Assembly: GCF_019602855.1 (NCBI RefSeq)
Contig: NZ_CP080769.1
Span: 620,001-684,000 of the forward strand
DNA length: 64,000 nt
Reading direction: 5' to 3'
DNA from: Cupriavidus pinatubonensis
GTDB taxonomy: Bacteria; Pseudomonadota; Gammaproteobacteria; Burkholderiales; Burkholderiaceae
The position numbers and the translations under genes are program-made. Of this stretch, positions 61,037 through 64,000 are shown one piece after another; position 1 is the first letter of the stretch, and the number at the start of each line of letters is the position of its first letter. Below the pieces are notes generated by a model. The model made no database searches. It saw only the letters and a list, made by a program, of their open reading frames with translations, and was not told the DNA's origin.

Positions 61037-61930
61037 ATGGCAGTCAGCTACCAACACCTCAAGCAACGTCCATTCGCCCCGGTCCGCCAGCGCTATACCG
61101 AGCGCGACACCATGCTTTATGCGCTCGCGCTGGGGCTGGGCAACAACCCGCTGGACACCGCTGCGCTGCCCTTTGTGTACGAGGGTGCTGCTGGCGGCCT
61201 GCGCACGCTGCCATCACAAGCGGTCGTGCTGGGCTATCCGGGTTTCTGGGCGCGCGAAGCCGATACGGGCATCGACTGGGTCAAGCTGCTGCATGGCGAG
61301 CAGCGCATGCGCCTTCACCGTCCACTGCCGGCCAGCGCCGACATCGTCGGCCACAACCGCATCACACACCTGACTGACAAGGGTGCGGGCAAAGGCGCCA
61401 TCATGGTCACGGAGCGCCGGCTGGAAACCGCCGAAGGCGAATTGCTCGCGACCGTGCAGCAAGTGAGCTTCTTGCGCGGCGACGGCGGCTACAGCGAGCT
61501 CGATGGCGGTCAACCCAGCGATACGCCGTTGCCCGCGCTGCGCCCCACGCCGGAAGACCAGGCGCCGCACTTCACCGACACCCAGGCCATCCGCCCCGAG
61601 GCCGCGCTGCTGTATCGCCTGATGGGCGACTTCAACCCGCTGCACGCGGATCCGGCCGTAGCAAAGGCAGCGGGATTCGAACGCCCCATCCTGCACGGCC
61701 TGGCCAGCTACGGCCTGGTGGCACATGCCCTGGTGCGCCAGTGTGCGGAGCACGATCCGGCACGCCTGCGCGCGCTCGATATCCGCTTCACCGCCCCGGT
61801 GTTCCCCGGCGAGACCCTGGTGACGGAAATCTGGCGCACAACGGAGAACCCGAACCACTACCAGCTGCGCGCCAAGGTACTGGAGCGCGACAAGGTCGTG
61901 CTCAGCCATGGCTGGGCCGAAATCGCCTGA
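61037..61930 (+). CDS. MaoC-family enoyl-CoA hydratase 2-like protein
   Basis: A 297-residue double-hot-dog protein. The C-terminal half has the hydratase 2 motif: Tyr193, Asp198, Asn200, His203 in LYRLMGDFNPLHADPAVAKA, then GFERPILHGLASYG. The N-terminal half is the non-catalytic, substrate-binding repeat, as in MFE-2-type and peroxisomal hydratase 2 enzymes. It hydrates a trans-2-enoyl-CoA to the (R)-3-hydroxyacyl-CoA. ATG 61037 with AAGGAC ahead. First of three plus-strand genes leading to CoA-transfer and thiolysis. Confidence 0.9.
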   Translation: MAVSYQHLKQRPFAPVRQRYTERDTMLYALALGLGNNPLDTAALPFVYEGAAGGLRTLPSQAVVLGYPGFWAREADTGIDWVKLLHGEQRMRLHRPLPASADIVGHNRITHLTDKGAGKGAIMVTERRLETAEGELLATVQQVSFLRGDGGYSELDGGQPSDTPLPALRPTPEDQAPHFTDTQAIRPEAALLYRLMGDFNPLHADPAVAKAAGFERPILHGLASYGLVAHALVRQCAEHDPARLRALDIRFTAPVFPGETLVTEIWRTTENPNHYQLRAKVLERDKVVLSHGWAEIA

Positions 61931-61945
61931 GCAAGAGCGCACGCC

Positions 61946-63262
61946 ATGAACGCAACGACGTTGGACACCGCACGCATTGCCACTGACCTGAGCGACCTGA
62001 TCCGCCCCGGAGATCACATCTGGTGGGGGCAGGCCACGGCCGAACCGCTGACGCTCACGCGCGCGCTGGTCGGGCACCGCCACACCATCGCGCAGGGCGG
62101 CCGGCTCGGCGTCTTTGTGGGGATCGGCCAATCCGAGACGCTTCAGCCGGTCCAGGCCGACGTCATCGATTTCTTCGGCTATGCCGCCAGTGGTCCACAC
62201 CGACAGCTGGCCAAGGCCGGTGTACTTGACATCGTGCCGAGCCACTATTCGCACCTGCCCGGCCTGATTCGCGAGCGCACGCTGCGCGCGGACGTCGTGC
62301 TGGTGCAGGTATCGCCGCCCGACGAGGCAGGTCGCTACAGCTTGGGCCTGGTGCATGAGTACATCCCCGCCGCGCTCGACTGCGCCCGCATCATCATCGC
62401 GGAAGTGAATCCGGACGTGCCATGGACCTATGGCAGCCGCCACCTGACCGCGGACGATATCGATCTGCTGGTGGATGCCGCGCATGCGCCGATCAGCCTG
62501 GAGCGCAGCGCGCCCGGTCTGGCCGAGCAGGCCATTGCCCGCCACATCGCCGGCTGGGTCGAGGACGGCGCCACGCTGCAGATGGGGATCGGCAACCTGC
62601 CCGAGGCCATCGTGGCGGCGCTGGGCGACCGCCGCGACCTGGGCCTGCACAGCGGCGCGATCGGCGACGGCATTGCCGCGCTGGCCGAAGCCGGCGTGCT
62701 GACCAACGCACGCAAGACCATTGATACCGGTGTTGGCATCGCCGGCGTCCTGATGGGCAGCGAACGGCTGCGGCGCTGGGCGCACCGCAATCCGCAGCTG
62801 CAGTTGCGCGAGACCAGCTATACCCATCATCCCGAAGTGCTCGCCAGCATCGATAAGCTGGCCGCGATCAACTCGGCCATCGAGGTCGACCTGACCGGCC
62901 AGGTCAATGCCGAAGTCGCCGCGGGCGTCTACGTGGGCGCCGTTGGCGGTGCCCCGGACTTTCTGCGCGGGGCCGCGCGCAGCCGCGGCGGCCTGCCCAT
63001 TGTTGCCCTGCCGGCCACAGTCAAGGGCGCAAGCCGCATCGTGGCGCAGCTGTCCGGCCCGGTCAGCACGGCGCGTTCCGACGCAGGCCTGATCGTAACC
63101 GAGCACGGCGTCGCCGATCTGCGCGGCAAGACCCTGTCGCAACGCGTACGCCGCATGCTGGACATTGCCGCTCCCCAACACCGCGAGGACCTGGAGCGCC
63201 AGGCCCACACGCTGCTGCGCCAATGCGGCGCCGTTTTCGTTGCACAGGCAGGTACTGCCTGA
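61946..63262 (+). CDS. Acetyl-CoA hydrolase/CoA-transferase family protein (Cat1/4HB-like)
   Basis: A 438-residue family I CoA-transferase related to acetyl-CoA hydrolase/4-hydroxybutyrate CoA-transferase: TLQMGIGNLPEAIVAALGDR, DLGLHSGAIGDGIAALAEAG and IEVDLTGQVNAEVAAGVYVG, followed by GGAPDFLRGAARS. The Glu in the E-V-D-L-T-G segment region is the likely acyl-anhydride former of the family. It transfers CoA between carboxylic acids. The ATG lies 15 bases after the MaoC stop; same operon. A fifth CoA-transferase-type enzyme in this window, unrelated in fold to the CaiB group. Confidence 0.87.
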   Translation: MNATTLDTARIATDLSDLIRPGDHIWWGQATAEPLTLTRALVGHRHTIAQGGRLGVFVGIGQSETLQPVQADVIDFFGYAASGPHRQLAKAGVLDIVPSHYSHLPGLIRERTLRADVVLVQVSPPDEAGRYSLGLVHEYIPAALDCARIIIAEVNPDVPWTYGSRHLTADDIDLLVDAAHAPISLERSAPGLAEQAIARHIAGWVEDGATLQMGIGNLPEAIVAALGDRRDLGLHSGAIGDGIAALAEAGVLTNARKTIDTGVGIAGVLMGSERLRRWAHRNPQLQLRETSYTHHPEVLASIDKLAAINSAIEVDLTGQVNAEVAAGVYVGAVGGAPDFLRGAARSRGGLPIVALPATVKGASRIVAQLSGPVSTARSDAGLIVTEHGVADLRGKTLSQRVRRMLDIAAPQHREDLERQAHTLLRQCGAVFVAQAGTA

Positions 63263-63309
63263 CCCACCGCCTTTTTCGCGTACCCAACAGAATTTACAAG
63301 GAGACTTTC

Positions 63310-64000
63310 ATGCGTCGAGCCGCTATCGTCACTCCCCTCCGTACCGCCGTCGGCACCTTTGGCGGCAGCCTGCGCCCGGTTCCCGTCGAGCAGCTGGCCG
63401 CCACTACCGTGCGCGCGGTCGTCGAACGCAGTGGCATCGATCCCGCACGCATCGATGACGTGGTCTTCGCCCAGTCCTACGCCAACAGCGAAGTGCCCTG
63501 CGTGGGCCGCTGGGCCGCGCTGCAGGCAGGCCTGCCCGTCGAAGTCCCGGGCATGCAGCTGGACCGCCGCTGTGGCGGCGGCCTGCAGGCCATCGTCACC
63601 GCATCGATGATGGTGCAAAGCGGCGCCGCCGATGTGGTGATCGCGGGCGGCGTCGAGAGCATGAGCAACATCGAGTACTACACCACCGACATGCGCTGGG
63701 GCTCGCGCTCGGGCAACGTAAAGTTCTACGACCGACTCGACCGCGGCCGCGAGCGTTCGCAGCCGGTCGAGCGCTTCGGCAAGATCTCCGGAATGATCGA
63801 AACCGCCGAGAACCTGGCACGCGACTACGGCATTACCCGCGAGCAGGCAGATGCCTTCGCCGCGCGCAGCCATGAGCGCGCCGCCGCTGCGTGGGAAGCC
63901 GGCCGCTTCGACGCCGAGATCGTGCCGGTGCAGGTGCCGCAGCGCAAGGGCGACGCCGTGACCTTCGCGCGCGACGAGGGCTTCCGCCCAGGCACCACGA
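63310..64000 (+). CDS. Acetyl-CoA acetyltransferase (thiolase), 5' part, runs off the window
   Basis: The first 230 codons of a thiolase. The start MRRAAIVTPLRTAVGTFGGS is typical, and the acyl-accepting Cys lies in QLDRRCGGGLQAI (usual NRxCGSGLQA); GGVESMSNIEYYT follows. The C-terminal half with the GHP and CxGGG motifs lies beyond the right edge. ATG 63310 with AAGGAG about seven bases ahead. It cleaves a 3-oxoacyl-CoA with CoA, and should be the last step of the pathway begun by the MaoC and acyl-CoA dehydrogenase genes. Confidence 0.93.
   Translation, partial: MRRAAIVTPLRTAVGTFGGSLRPVPVEQLAATTVRAVVERSGIDPARIDDVVFAQSYANSEVPCVGRWAALQAGLPVEVPGMQLDRRCGGGLQAIVTASMMVQSGAADVVIAGGVESMSNIEYYTTDMRWGSRSGNVKFYDRLDRGRERSQPVERFGKISGMIETAENLARDYGITREQADAFAARSHERAAAAWEAGRFDAEIVPVQVPQRKGDAVTFARDEGFRPGTT

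Noticed and set aside
1..64000. CRISPR arrays, tRNA or rRNA genes, integrase/att sites, replication origin.
   Set aside because: I looked for regularly spaced repeats, tRNA-like cloverleaf ends, recombinase motifs and iterons and saw none that I could support.

Overview
The window looks like part of a large accessory replicon or genomic island of a Burkholderiales betaproteobacterium (Cupriavidus/Burkholderia-like). It is GC-rich and carries two Bug-type periplasmic receptors, several CaiB/BaiF-type CoA-transferases, and many IclR, LysR and AraC regulators. No rRNA, tRNA, CRISPR array or replication gene was seen. Genus-level placement is an inference.

Layout. Positions 1-9000 are a scrapyard of aromatic and terpenoid catabolism genes: an AraC regulator, fragments of a symporter, a group II intron reverse transcriptase, a ferredoxin reductase, a phthalate-dioxygenase-type reductase, a Rieske oxygenase joined to a racemase, a hydrolase, an IS630-type transposase and an SDR, around one intact aldehyde dehydrogenase and a second AraC gene. 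9.0-11.7 kb holds an amidohydrolase with a Bug receptor. 12.1-15.5 kb holds a shortened acyl-CoA dehydrogenase and two LysR genes. 15.5-21.2 kb is a minus-strand operon for acyl-CoA activation (enoyl-CoA hydratase, acyl-CoA synthetase, CoA-transferase, MFS exporter, LysR). 21.6-27.2 kb runs on the plus strand (MFS importer, dead alcohol dehydrogenase, aldehyde dehydrogenase, CoA-transferase, SDR). 27.2-34.1 kb is a minus operon (acyl-CoA dehydrogenase, MaoC hydratase, Cys-less thiolase with its OB-fold partner, Bug receptor, CoA-transferase, then an alpha-methylacyl-CoA racemase). 34.3-39.5 kb is a separate cassette. 39.9-50.9 kb holds a complete Liv-type ABC importer, three short-chain dehydrogenases, a Baeyer-Villiger monooxygenase and an esterase, with two intact IclR genes and the remnant of a third. 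51-54.6 kb has another IclR gene, remnants and a P450. 54.7-64 kb holds pyruvate carboxylase and a second acyl-CoA degradation set running off the right edge.

How it works together (inference). The intact genes fit uptake of a ketone or acid of alicyclic or branched type, Baeyer-Villiger oxidation and ester hydrolysis, oxidation to an acid, CoA activation by synthetase or CoA-transfer, racemisation of a 2-methylacyl-CoA, desaturation, hydration and carbon-carbon cleavage. Pyruvate carboxylase could refill the TCA cycle.

The most notable signal is regulatory. A 16-base imperfect palindrome (consensus TTCCRARGTACGGAAM on the coding strand) recurs ten or eleven times, always in the same orientation and ahead of minus-strand genes or remnants. 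At nine sites a sigma-70-like -35 hexamer lies at a fixed distance (25-27 bases from the invariant GTACGGAA), putting the palindrome near -60, as for a class I activator. A second promoter family (TTCRAAAATGGCMAG running into a TTGGCC -35, 17 bases, then TACNCT) is shared by three other operon starts, and a palindromic relative lies ahead of an IclR gene.
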